From JABDKJ01 sp964609215 (GTDB lineage: Bacteria > Bacteroidota > Bacteroidia > Flavobacteriales_D > JABDKJ01): DNA of 64,000 nt. Position 1 is the first letter of the stretch. Each line of letters begins with the position of its first letter. The stretch spans positions 1 to 64,000 of the forward strand of contig CAZSQZ010000013.1 in NCBI GenBank assembly GCA_964609215.1, written 5' to 3'. Positions 27,236 through 35,960 of this stretch are shown here, piece by piece. The notes beneath the pieces were generated by a model. That model was not told the origin of the DNA and ran no database searches. It saw only the letters and a program-made list of their open reading frames with translations. Position numbers and translations under genes: made by a program.

Positions 27236-28398
27236 TGGAAAAGATCTGCATGTTAGCGGTAGCTCATTCAGCAAAGGATGATCGTATCTTTTTCAAAGAA
27301 AGCAAGGCTCTTCATAAAGCAGGTTATGAAGTTATAAATATGGTTGCCAGCTCTTTCAAAGGAGAAATCAAAGATATGAGTGGTGAGATTCTGAATCCCA
27401 ATGGTGAAGATGAAATAGAAATTGATGGTATTAAAATTATCGGAATTCCCGAAGAAGTGAGTTTTACAGAGAAAATGTTAAAGAAGGCCTTTGCAGGAAA
27501 ATTTTATCAAAGATATATTGAAAGAGCCCTTTCTCTTAAAGCTGATGTTTATCATGCCCATGAACCACAGTCCTATTATTTAGCGATGGAAATAGCAAAA
27601 AAAAATGGAGCCAAGGTAGTATTTGATGCGCATGAATCATGGCTTACTGGTTCTCCTAAGGACATGTTTATCAAAGGTAGATATTTGCGTTATCTTAAAT
27701 ACTTAATTGCAGCAAATCCCTTAACAGTAAAGAGTTTAAAGCAGAAAAACCCTGACATTCAATCTAAAGTTATTTATAATGCCTCTATAATAAATGGTAA
27801 AGAATACTCCCCAATAAATGAAATTTCTATGGTTCATGAAGGATCCTTTCCTTTTAACCGTGGTTTAAAATTGATGCTCAATGCACTTAAAATTCTAAAA
27901 GAACGCAAGGTCAATTTCAAATTGAAAATTGTAGGTCAGTTTAAAGGGAAGGAAAAAAAATTCTTTGATGATTTCGTTTATGAAAATTCATTATCAACAT
28001 ATATTCAAGTTACAGGTTGGAAGAAATATGAGGAACTGCCATTGGAATTGGAAGGCGCAGCAATTGGATTAATCTTAAACACTCCAACTCCTAACAATTT
28101 GTATGGAGGTCCTGCAAATAAACTCTTCAACTATATAGCACAGAACATTTGTGTTGTTTCAGTGGATTTACCTGAAACCAAAAGAATTGTGGAGAAAGAA
28201 AATGTCGGTATTATTCTGAAAGACCGAAATCCAGAAACCTTAGCAAATGCTCTACAAAACTTATTTGAAAGTCGGGAGCTTCTAGAAGCTAAGCGAAAAG
28301 CTGCATCAATAGCACATAAAAAGCTCAATTGGGAGATGGAGTCGAAAAAGCTTATAAACTTTTATGAAGAGTATATATTTCCTAAACTAATTGCGTAA
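27235..28398 (+). CDS. glycosyltransferase family 4 protein
   Basis: A 387-residue GT-B glycosyltransferase. The N-terminal domain begins MEKICMLAVAHSAKDDRIFF and has VYHAHEPQSYYLAM; the C-terminal nucleotide-sugar domain has KLKIVGQFKG and the NLYGGPANKLFNYIAQN acceptor/donor block. Start overlaps the methyltransferase stop (TAATG). Part of the flippase-methyltransferase-GT polysaccharide group. Its 3' end overlaps convergent bshB1 by 17 bp. Confidence 0.85.
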   Translation: MEKICMLAVAHSAKDDRIFFKESKALHKAGYEVINMVASSFKGEIKDMSGEILNPNGEDEIEIDGIKIIGIPEEVSFTEKMLKKAFAGKFYQRYIERALSLKADVYHAHEPQSYYLAMEIAKKNGAKVVFDAHESWLTGSPKDMFIKGRYLRYLKYLIAANPLTVKSLKQKNPDIQSKVIYNASIINGKEYSPINEISMVHEGSFPFNRGLKLMLNALKILKERKVNFKLKIVGQFKGKEKKFFDDFVYENSLSTYIQVTGWKKYEELPLELEGAAIGLILNTPTPNNLYGGPANKLFNYIAQNICVVSVDLPETKRIVEKENVGIILKDRNPETLANALQNLFESRELLEAKRKAASIAHKKLNWEMESKKLINFYEEYIFPKLIA

Positions 28399-29098
28399 TA
28401 TCATCAATACCAATTGGACGTTCTGCAGTAAAGCCCTCAGCAAAATCCACATTTATTAGCCTACCATAATCACGCATTCTGGCTTTTATACTTTCCAAAA
28501 AAGCCTGCGAAGAAATAGGTGTTTCCGGTTCAGAAGATTCAGGATTATAAAATTGACTGCCATAGGCTTGAATAGCCTCAAACTTCTTGTCTACAAAAGC
28601 CCCAACATCAACAACAAAATCTGGATGAATGTACCTGTCCTGAACCCCATAATAAACCGCTTTAGGTCTCCATTCCTCTTGCTTTTCTCCCTTATCTATG
28701 GTCTCTATCCTTCTCAGACCGGAATAAAAACAGGAATCTGAAACCAGCTTAGACGATCTACCATGATCAGGGTGTCTATCGTGTATAGCATTTGTGATAA
28801 CGATTTCTGGCCTGAACTTCCGAATAGATTTAATAATACTCTTTTGATGTTCTGGGTCATTCTGAAAATAACCATCTTCCATACCCAAATTCTCTCTTAC
28901 GGATAATCCCATAATTTGGGATGCTTTTTCAGCTTCTGCCAGACGAATTGTAGGCGTTCCCCTGCTTCCTAGCTGACCTGAGGTTAGATCCACCATGCCA
29001 ACCTTTTTACCTAATGAAATATGTTTCATCAATGTTCCCGCACAGCATAGTTCCGCATCATCGGGATGAATAAATATTCCTAGTATATCTAATTTCAT
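28382..29098 (-). CDS. bshB1: bacillithiol biosynthesis deacetylase
   Basis: A 238-residue PIG-L/LmbE zinc deacetylase. Metal ligands are in HPDDAELCCAGTL (H11, D13, D14) and in DRHPDHGRSSKL. The SGQLGSRGTP and YYGVQDRY-like blocks are those of BshB1, which removes acetyl from GlcNAc-malate in bacillithiol synthesis. This enzyme is common in Bacteroidota. bshA and bshC are not in the window. Opposite strand to the neighbouring glycosyltransferase, with overlapping 3' ends. Confidence 0.9.
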   Translation of the reverse strand: MKLDILGIFIHPDDAELCCAGTLMKHISLGKKVGMVDLTSGQLGSRGTPTIRLAEAEKASQIMGLSVRENLGMEDGYFQNDPEHQKSIIKSIRKFRPEIVITNAIHDRHPDHGRSSKLVSDSCFYSGLRRIETIDKGEKQEEWRPKAVYYGVQDRYIHPDFVVDVGAFVDKKFEAIQAYGSQFYNPESSEPETPISSQAFLESIKARMRDYGRLINVDFAEGFTAERPIGIDDITQLV

Positions 29099-29145
29099 TA
29101 ATATGCTTGACTACGAATATAGTTATTGTTTAGTTTACACAAGAT

Positions 29146-29320
29146 TTAACCCAAATCATGTATTATACTTTCTAGTCCGACTCCAAACTGCTGCAAAATC
29201 AATTGCTTTGCTGGATTTATCAAATTAACCGTAGCGGTGCTATGCTGAATTTGATAAACCCTTGATTTTATTGCATTTTGGAGTCTCCTGACAAAACCAT
29301 AATACATGATTTGGGTTTAA
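29146..29320. repeat. long imperfect palindrome (MITE-like)
   Basis: A 175-bp structure in which the two halves are reverse complements with gaps. The outer 19 bp (29148-29166, AACCCAAATCATGTATTAT) match 29299-29317 exactly. Inner blocks match around 29181-29187/29276-29284 (GACTCCAAA), and 29216-29226/29248-29258 are an exact 11 bp. The centre is ACCG-TAG-CGGT at 29227-29237. It fills most of the gap between the divergent bshB1 and ccmB genes. It has no coding potential and no obvious transposase nearby. Confidence 0.75.
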
Positions 29321-29395
29321 GGAATTTCTGGCAAGCGGATTAAGGCCTAAGTATTTCTTACTCTGATTTAAATTAAATCCACTAATTTGGCCCCA

Positions 29396-30055
29396 ATGAA
29401 TGAAATAAGGCATTTCATTAAAAAAGAAATTCAGTTAGATTGGAGGAATCGAACACTTTTAGGCAGTATTCTTCTTTATGTAGTTTCATCTATTTATGTA
29501 ACCAATCTAGCTTTTAATAACTCCATTGATTTACCTACCTGGAATTCTCTCTTTTGGATCATTACACTCTTTACCGCATTTAACGCCACCAGTAAATCTT
29601 TTACTGCTGAAGAGAGAAAGTATTTCTACCTCTATACCTTAATATCACCCCAGAAACTATTGTTGGCAAAAATGATCTACAATATTTCCTTAATGATTGT
29701 AATTGGAGTACTGAGTTTATTTGGCTTTTATCTGTTCATTTCCGGACAATTCTTAAACGAACAAAACTTCTATCTTTTTCTATTATCTGTTATTACAGGA
29801 TCCGTGGGTCTTGCGGTCATACTTACTATGATTTCTGCGATTGCTTCTAAAACAGGAAACAATAATGGCATGATGGCTATTTTGGGGTTTCCGGTAATCA
29901 TTCCCTTTATTCTTGCTACCATAAAATTTTCTGGCGAAACACTACAGGGAAAAGGTATTTCCGCAACAGGAGATTCACTGTTAATGATGGGTGCAATTAT
30001 TGTGCTCGTTGGCCTGCTCTCCTACCTTTTATTTCCTTACATTTGGCGAGAATAA
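29396..30055 (+). CDS. ccmB: heme exporter protein CcmB
   Basis: A 219-residue inner-membrane protein with six hydrophobic helices; FTAFNATSKSFTAEERKYFYLYTLISPQKLLLAKMIYN matches the conserved CcmB cytoplasmic loop, given here as family resemblance. CcmB is the membrane half of the CcmAB ABC complex that powers release of holo-CcmE. The ATG at 29396 is chosen over a TTG three codons earlier. The ATPase CcmA is not in this cluster. First gene of the cytochrome c maturation operon. Confidence 0.85.
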   Translation: MNEIRHFIKKEIQLDWRNRTLLGSILLYVVSSIYVTNLAFNNSIDLPTWNSLFWIITLFTAFNATSKSFTAEERKYFYLYTLISPQKLLLAKMIYNISLMIVIGVLSLFGFYLFISGQFLNEQNFYLFLLSVITGSVGLAVILTMISAIASKTGNNNGMMAILGFPVIIPFILATIKFSGETLQGKGISATGDSLLMMGAIIVLVGLLSYLLFPYIWRE

Positions 30056-30069
30056 TTTGAGCATAAAAC

Positions 30070-31125
30070 ATGCAAAAAAATTGGTGGAAATTTCTCGCCT
30101 GCATTTTACTCATTTACACAGTCATTGTTGGTCTAAAAACACCTTTGGAACCAGGCTTAAAAAGTGTTTCTAAATTAATCATTGAAGTTCATAATTCCGG
30201 TATAACTGTAGAAGGTTACAATACTTCTTTTTTGGATAATGAGAATGCTAACTCTATAATGCTTAAAAATGATTCGGGGCAGAGTATCTGTGCCAACATT
30301 GTTAAAATTCATTCCAATAACAGCTTAGATTTTACCGTTGACTTTCCCCTAAAAGTAAATCAACAAATGTTTAGGCTTTTTATTTCAAATCCAGATGATG
30401 GAATAATGGAATACTCGGGATTGAGCTTTAGAGGCGCATCAGTAGACCCTAACTACATTCCAGAAAGTTCTTGCGAAAATTTTCAAGGACACTCCAAAAC
30501 TGGATTTACTTTTCCATTTGTGAGAAACCTATATGAGAGCATTCGCAATTTATTTTTTCATGTTCCCATGTGGTTTGCCATGATTGTGATCATGTTTATT
30601 TCAATGATCTACGGAGTAATGTATCTGTCCAATGGAAAAATAAAGAATGATATACTTTCAGAATCTGCAATAAGTGTAGGAATACTTCTCGCCTTTCTTG
30701 GATTAGCAACTGGATCTTTATGGGCAAAATTCACATGGACCGAGCATACAGAGTTATTTAGCCTCAAAGGTTGGTGGGTAGATGATCCTAAACTAAACGG
30801 ATCCGCAATAGCAACTATGATTTATTTGGCCTATTATGTATTAAAAAGAAGTATTAAGGACAAAGAAACTGCGGCAAGAATAGCCGCAGTTTATAACATA
30901 TTCGCTTTTGTAATGTTCTTTGTACTGATAATGGTTTATCCGAGAATAAAAGGTGGTCTACATCCTGGAATGGAAAATAATCCTGCTTTTAGCAGCTATG
31001 ATTTAAATGATAATTTGAGAATGGTTTTTTATCCCGCTATTATTGGGTTTATATTACTCAGTGTGTGGATTTGGAAAATAAGAAGCCGAATAGAATGGTT
31101 AAAATATAGACAGGAAAATGAATAA
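30070..31125 (+). CDS. ccmC: cytochrome c biogenesis protein CcmC-like
   Basis: A 351-residue member of the heme-handling protein family. The first conserved His is H164 (LFFHVPMWF), and the WWD-type segment GSLWAKFTW...GWWVDDPKLNG is at 215-243, followed by GGLHPG with the second His. Two features are unusual: about 130 periplasmic residues between TM1 and TM2 (roughly 25-150), and about ten extra residues inside the tryptophan-rich segment before WWVDDP. CcmC loads heme onto CcmE. The gene overlaps the small CcmD-like gene by 8 bp. Confidence 0.85.
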   Translation: MQKNWWKFLACILLIYTVIVGLKTPLEPGLKSVSKLIIEVHNSGITVEGYNTSFLDNENANSIMLKNDSGQSICANIVKIHSNNSLDFTVDFPLKVNQQMFRLFISNPDDGIMEYSGLSFRGASVDPNYIPESSCENFQGHSKTGFTFPFVRNLYESIRNLFFHVPMWFAMIVIMFISMIYGVMYLSNGKIKNDILSESAISVGILLAFLGLATGSLWAKFTWTEHTELFSLKGWWVDDPKLNGSAIATMIYLAYYVLKRSIKDKETAARIAAVYNIFAFVMFFVLIMVYPRIKGGLHPGMENNPAFSSYDLNDNLRMVFYPAIIGFILLSVWIWKIRSRIEWLKYRQENE

Positions 31126-31315
31126 TAAGATTTTACTTGTGGTCCTTATGTTGCTTTTTGCTTTACAAGCACCAGCAAACGGAATAAGAGAAAGTGTCCA
31201 AGAAACAGGATTATTTTGGGTGGCTATTGTGGTTCTTTTATTGGTTCTCTTGGGTATTTTTATCTACCTCTTTAGACTGGAGAGAAAGTTGAAAAATTTG
31301 GAAAATAAACAATGA
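31118..31315 (+). CDS. CcmD-like small membrane protein
   Basis: A 65-residue protein with an N-terminal hydrophobic segment, a second helix (WVAIVVLLLVLLGIFIYLF) and a charged C-terminus (RLERKLKNLENK). Size, topology and position between ccmC and ccmE fit CcmD, the small partner that helps release CcmE from CcmC, although sequence conservation is low in this family. It overlaps both neighbours (8 bp and 4 bp). Confidence 0.65.
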   Translation: MNNKILLVVLMLLFALQAPANGIRESVQETGLFWVAIVVLLLVLLGIFIYLFRLERKLKNLENKQ

Positions 31316-31713
31316 AAAAAACGCATATCATATTAATTGCAATGATTGCTGTGATGATGGGTGTGATTTTCAGCACACTAACAGAGTCCACTGAATCTGT
31401 AAACTTTAAAGAAGCCTTTGAGCAACCGGAAAAATCTTTAAAGATTACTGGCTATTTAGACAAGACCCAGGAAATTGTTTTCGAACCGGAAATCAATCCT
31501 AGCATTACTCAGTTCTACATGAAGGATAAGGTTGGAAATATTCAAAAAGTAATTCTAAAAGAACCTAAACCTCAGGGCTTAGAAAACTCACAGGAAATAA
31601 CTTTACACGGTTCTGCAAATGGAGATCATTTTCTTGCTTATGAAATGCAAATGAAGTGCCCCTCTAAATATGATGCCGAAAAACATATCATAGACCCTGT
31701 CTCACAAAAATAA
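31312..31713 (+). CDS. ccmE: heme chaperone CcmE, CxxxY type
   Basis: A 133-residue protein with an N-terminal anchor (about 5-22) and an OB-fold periplasmic domain. In classical CcmE, heme binds covalently to the His of HxxxY; here the site is C116-P-S-K-Y120, the CxxxY variant known from archaeal and some bacterial CcmE proteins. It receives heme from CcmC and passes it to CcmF. Overlaps the upstream gene by 4 bp and is followed 2 bp later by ccmF. Confidence 0.8.
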   Translation: MKKTHIILIAMIAVMMGVIFSTLTESTESVNFKEAFEQPEKSLKITGYLDKTQEIVFEPEINPSITQFYMKDKVGNIQKVILKEPKPQGLENSQEITLHGSANGDHFLAYEMQMKCPSKYDAEKHIIDPVSQK

Positions 31714-31715
31714 GA

Positions 31716-34562
31716 ATGGATATAAGCTACATTGGCGAGCATAGCCTCTTTCAGTCATTTGGAAACTTCTTCGTCTTTCTATCATTTGCTGCAGCAATTT
31801 GCTCGGCTATTGCATATCTAAAAAGTAATTCCGATGAATCTTGGAAAAAGTTAGGCCGAATATTTTTCCGAGTTCACACTGCGGGTGTCATAGGGATTGT
31901 AGTCCTCATGTTTATCATGCTTTTTAATGCCTGGTATGAATTCAACTACGTCTGGGAACACCGAAACAACGAAATGCCTTTGAGGTATATTCTTAGCTGC
32001 TTTTGGGAAGGACAAGAAGGAAGTTTTCTGCTTTGGACATTTTGGAATATCGTCTTAGGAAATATCCTGATAAGGACTGCTAAAAATTGGGAATCTCCAG
32101 TAATGACCACATTTTCTGTAGTTCAAATATTCCTATCTTCAATGCTTCTCGGGGTCTATATTTTGGATTATAAAATGGGAAGTAATCCATTCATATTAAT
32201 GCGTGAGTTACCTGAATATGTTGGTCTCCCCTGGACCAGAATGGAGAATTACCTCAGTGTAATTCCTCAATTTCAAAATGGTAGAGGACTAAATCCCCTA
32301 TTGCAAAACTACTGGATGGTTATTCATCCACCAATTGTGATGTTAGGCTTTGCCTTAACGGCTGTTCCTTTTTGTTACGCTATCGCTGGACTTCATAGAA
32401 ATAAGCTTTCGGAATGGATAAAACCTGCCTTGCCTTGGTCTTATGCGGGTATTATGATTCTTGGAGGAGGAATTTTAATGGGAGGAGCTTGGGCTTATGA
32501 GGCACTTAGTTTTGGTGGTTTCTGGGCATGGGATCCAGTAGAAAACGCATCTCTTGTGCCTTGGCTTACATTAGTTGGTGGAGCGCATGTAATGATTGTC
32601 AATCAAAGAAATCCTAAGTCATTATTCTCAGCTTTCTTTTTGATTTTGAGCACCTTCATTCTTATTGTTTACAGTACCTTTTTGACCAGAAGTGGAGTTT
32701 TAGGAGATTCTTCTGTTCATTCATTTACCGGTAATGGTATGATTGAGCAATTAATGGTCTTCCTGGTCTTTTTTATTGCTCTGGCCATTGGTTATTTGAT
32801 ACGGAATAAAACGTGGCGTTTAAGTTATTTTGCATCCACTTTATGTCTATTACTTCTTGGTTTTATTCTGGATAGAGTAATTCTGAATATGCTTCTTTTC
32901 GTAGTTGCATCTTTTATAATCCTAATAGCTTCCTATATTAAATTTTTCCCCAAGGCAAAAGAAGAAGAAAGTCTGTGGTCCAGAGAGTTTTGGTTATTTG
33001 TTGGTGCTATGGTCTTGCTAATGTCTGCTGGACAGATAATTTTTAAAACTTCTTTACCGGTTCTAACATTAGCCTTTGAGCCGGTTAGTTCTTTTCTTGG
33101 AATTGAACCGGAGACCATTAAAATTGACTTTCTAAGAAAACTATTGGGTGGAACAGCAGCTTCAGAATCACAAGAAGCATTGAAAGCTGCTTATAACAAG
33201 TATCAAGTACCTTTTGCTATGTTCATTACCATGTTCATTGCATTCACTCAATACTTAAGATACAAAGACACGCCAAAAAAGATATTAAGAAAACAGTTGC
33301 TGCTTCCTGCTATACTCTCATTGGGCCTTTTCCTTATTCTGTTTTTTGTTTACGATTGGGGACAATTCTTCTCATCAGAATCATTTGGAAAGAGCTTCTT
33401 TGGACTAAGTATGGTGCTGCTGCTCTTCACTTCTATCTTTGCGGTAATTGGAAACCTTCACTATTTCATTAAGATTTTGAAAGGTAAATTCGATCATGCC
33501 GGAGCCTCAATAGCGCATATAGGATTTGGAATGGTTATTCTAGGCTCTCTAATTTCAACTGCTCAGAGCGAAAAAATCTCAGTCAATAATTCCAGTCAAG
33601 ATGTAGCTGCTTTTAATAGTGCTTTTGATAACAATGAAGATCTTTTCATGTTTCAGAACGATACTTTGCTTATGGGTAATCGTTTCATCACATTCTCTAG
33701 TAAAGAAAAAGAAGGTATCAACTTTATGTATAATGTGGAGTATTTCAATAGCACTCCTAAATCATATCAAATTGGAGATATTGTTTTCAATCAAAAAACA
33801 GGTGGCTTTTTTAAGGCAAAACGCACACATGAAGCAACTGAGAATTTCCTTTTCGAATTTGAAAAGAATTGGGAAGCAGTATTCGATTTAAACCATATAC
33901 CGAATAATTCGGTAAGAAAATGGGCTCCTTATGAAATTGCGGAAAAGGATTTTTCCCTTAGACCGCGCATTCAATTGAATGAAAAATTTGGAAATGTTCC
34001 AGAACCAGACACCAAACACTACCTCCATAAAGACATCTACACCCATGTAAAATATGGCGACTTAACAGTAGACAAAGTAGATTCCGCAGGATATCAAGAG
34101 CCTAAATTTCATGAAATATTGATGAAAGACTCCATACAATTGAATAGGGCCTATCTAAAAATTGACTCTCTTAAATTGGGGAAAAATCTTTTAGAATATG
34201 GGGTCAAAGATACTGCAGGAGTTATCGTAAATGGCTATGCCTCAATACATTTAGCAGATACTACCTTCATCGCATTTCCAGTCTTGGCATTGTCCGATGA
34301 GGGTGTACGTTCTTTCCCTGATGAAATAGAAAGTTTAGGAATTCGCGTTGGTTTGGATAAAATTAACTCAGAAACAGGTAAATTAACGGTCTCAACTGCT
34401 CTACACGACTCGGTAAATCCCGATTTCATCATTATGCAGGCTATTGTTTTTCCTTTGATAAACATTTTGTGGCTGGGTAGTATTTTGATGGTTCTGGGAA
34501 CGCTGATGGCGATTAGGTTCAGGTTGAAAAGAGAAAGAGCCTTAAATGACAAGAAAACCTAA
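31716..34562 (+). CDS. ccmF: cytochrome c heme lyase CcmF-like
   Basis: A 948-residue polytopic protein that attaches heme to apocytochrome c on the periplasmic side. The WWD domain is GGFWAWDPVENASLVPW (about 267-284), flanked by conserved histidines H204 (MVIHPP) and H291. It carries about 15 membrane helices and a large C-terminal periplasmic domain (roughly 620-920) before the last helix, longer than in proteobacterial CcmF (about 650 residues). CcmG and CcmH are not beside it. The last 17 bp overlap the DUF2520 gene. Confidence 0.9.
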   Translation: MDISYIGEHSLFQSFGNFFVFLSFAAAICSAIAYLKSNSDESWKKLGRIFFRVHTAGVIGIVVLMFIMLFNAWYEFNYVWEHRNNEMPLRYILSCFWEGQEGSFLLWTFWNIVLGNILIRTAKNWESPVMTTFSVVQIFLSSMLLGVYILDYKMGSNPFILMRELPEYVGLPWTRMENYLSVIPQFQNGRGLNPLLQNYWMVIHPPIVMLGFALTAVPFCYAIAGLHRNKLSEWIKPALPWSYAGIMILGGGILMGGAWAYEALSFGGFWAWDPVENASLVPWLTLVGGAHVMIVNQRNPKSLFSAFFLILSTFILIVYSTFLTRSGVLGDSSVHSFTGNGMIEQLMVFLVFFIALAIGYLIRNKTWRLSYFASTLCLLLLGFILDRVILNMLLFVVASFIILIASYIKFFPKAKEEESLWSREFWLFVGAMVLLMSAGQIIFKTSLPVLTLAFEPVSSFLGIEPETIKIDFLRKLLGGTAASESQEALKAAYNKYQVPFAMFITMFIAFTQYLRYKDTPKKILRKQLLLPAILSLGLFLILFFVYDWGQFFSSESFGKSFFGLSMVLLLFTSIFAVIGNLHYFIKILKGKFDHAGASIAHIGFGMVILGSLISTAQSEKISVNNSSQDVAAFNSAFDNNEDLFMFQNDTLLMGNRFITFSSKEKEGINFMYNVEYFNSTPKSYQIGDIVFNQKTGGFFKAKRTHEATENFLFEFEKNWEAVFDLNHIPNNSVRKWAPYEIAEKDFSLRPRIQLNEKFGNVPEPDTKHYLHKDIYTHVKYGDLTVDKVDSAGYQEPKFHEILMKDSIQLNRAYLKIDSLKLGKNLLEYGVKDTAGVIVNGYASIHLADTTFIAFPVLALSDEGVRSFPDEIESLGIRVGLDKINSETGKLTVSTALHDSVNPDFIIMQAIVFPLINILWLGSILMVLGTLMAIRFRLKRERALNDKKT

Positions 34563-35307
34563 AATCTCAATTATTGGTACTGGACGAATGGCGAATGCAT
34601 TCGGTGTGGCACTCAAAAATGCTAAATACGAAATTGTATCAGTTCACGGAAGAAATCAGGAAAGAGGAAAAATCTTAGAACGAAAATTAGACAGTTATTT
34701 TTTTGATGACTACATCATTCCTATAAAAACAGACATTTGCTTTGTTGCCGTTGCTGATAATGCAATTAGGAGAGTATCAAACAAGCTTCAGGATTTTGAA
34801 GGTCTAGTTGTACATTTCTCTGGGCATACACCTTTAAATTTTAGCCAGTTAGAAGATAGAGGTATTTTTTGGCCTGTTTATTCTATTCCAGAGAAAGCAT
34901 TATCCAACTGGTCAGAAGTTCCTGTTTGTGTTGATGCTACTTCATTTGAGGACGTTGCAGTGCTTAAGAATATTGCAAAGAGTATTCAAGCAATGCCTAT
35001 TGTAATAGATCAAAACCAGAAAAAGCGTGCGCATTTGGCAGCCGTTTTTGCAAATAACTTCACTTCCCACATGGTAAATATATCTTTGCAATTGCTGAAG
35101 AAATTTGACCTTCCAGAAACATTATTATCTTCGATTCTCAAACAAACTGGCAAGGCCATAATGTCTGGAAAAGAAATAGATCAAACAGGACCAGCCTCTA
35201 GAAAAGACAGTAAGGTGATAAGAGAACAAAGTGCTATTCTAAAAAATGATCAAAATCTTAGTGCAGTATACAAGGCCATTAGCAGCTCAATAGCAAATAA
35301 TGTCTGA
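34546..35307 (+). CDS. DUF2520 Rossmann-fold protein
   Basis: A 253-residue soluble protein with an N-terminal NAD(P)-binding motif (IIGTGRMANAFGVAL) and a C-terminal helical DUF2520 domain (RAHLAAVFANNFTSHMVN). The pair resembles F420-dependent NADP or pyrroline-carboxylate reductase-like dehydrogenases, but the reaction is unknown. It overlaps ccmF by 17 bp and kdsC by 8 bp, so it is co-transcribed with both. Confidence 0.8.
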   Translation: MTRKPKISIIGTGRMANAFGVALKNAKYEIVSVHGRNQERGKILERKLDSYFFDDYIIPIKTDICFVAVADNAIRRVSNKLQDFEGLVVHFSGHTPLNFSQLEDRGIFWPVYSIPEKALSNWSEVPVCVDATSFEDVAVLKNIAKSIQAMPIVIDQNQKKRAHLAAVFANNFTSHMVNISLQLLKKFDLPETLLSSILKQTGKAIMSGKEIDQTGPASRKDSKVIREQSAILKNDQNLSAVYKAISSSIANNV

Positions 35308-35806
35308 AGAAAATTACAAGCAGATCCTCAACAGAATCAAAACTTTTATCTTTGATGTAGATGGTGTTTTCACCAATAGTGATATTCATATTACTGAAAA
35401 TGGTGAAATGCTTCGAGTAATGAATGCCAAAGACGGTTATGCTGTTCATCATGCATTAAAAAAAGGATATCGTATTGTCATTATTACCGGAGGCAATTCT
35501 AAAGGTGTAGATTTAAGGTTCAAGTATCTGGGTGTTAAAGATGTTTTCTCTGCTGTGAAAGATAAGGTGAGTGTTTTAAACGAATATTTCAGATCTAACG
35601 AACTCAATAAGAACGAGGCGCTCTATATGGGCGATGATATGCCTGATTATGATGTAATGCAAGAAGTTGCTCTACCCTGTTGTCCTGCGGATGCTTCTCC
35701 TGAAATAAAATCAATTTCTAAATACATCTCTTCAAAAAAAGGAGGCAAAGGGGCAGTAAGAGATATAATTGAACAGGTCATGAAACTTCATGAAACCTGG
35801 ACGTAA
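35300..35806 (+). CDS. kdsC: KdsC-type Kdo-8-phosphate phosphatase
   Basis: A 168-residue capless HAD phosphatase that dephosphorylates Kdo 8-phosphate in LPS core synthesis. HAD motifs are FIFDVDGVFTN (nucleophile D19, acid D21), IITGGNS (motif II), the lysine in AVKDK, and GDDMPDYDV (motif IV). Length and the AKDGYAVHHALKKGY block are typical of the family. Last gene of the ccm-DUF2520-kdsC run. Confidence 0.88.
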   Translation: MSEENYKQILNRIKTFIFDVDGVFTNSDIHITENGEMLRVMNAKDGYAVHHALKKGYRIVIITGGNSKGVDLRFKYLGVKDVFSAVKDKVSVLNEYFRSNELNKNEALYMGDDMPDYDVMQEVALPCCPADASPEIKSISKYISSKKGGKGAVRDIIEQVMKLHETWT

Positions 35807-35864
35807 AAAGTATCCTTTTAATAGTCGCAAATTCATTCTTTTAATAGTTTCTTAAACGAAATAT

Positions 35865-35895
35865 TTGACCGTTTGACGTTTTTTAGCTAAATTTC
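35865..35895 (+). promoter_or_regulatory. promoter candidate for the LRR protein gene
   Basis: TTG at 35865-35867 is followed 20 bp later by TAAATTTC (35888-35895), one mismatch from TAnnTTTG, about 65 bp upstream of the ATG at 35961. Confidence 0.35.
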
Positions 35896-35960
35896 AACTA
35901 AGAAACAAGGCATTTCGTCTTTTTTCGATAAGTGGTGTGTTTAACTCAATCTCAACTAAA

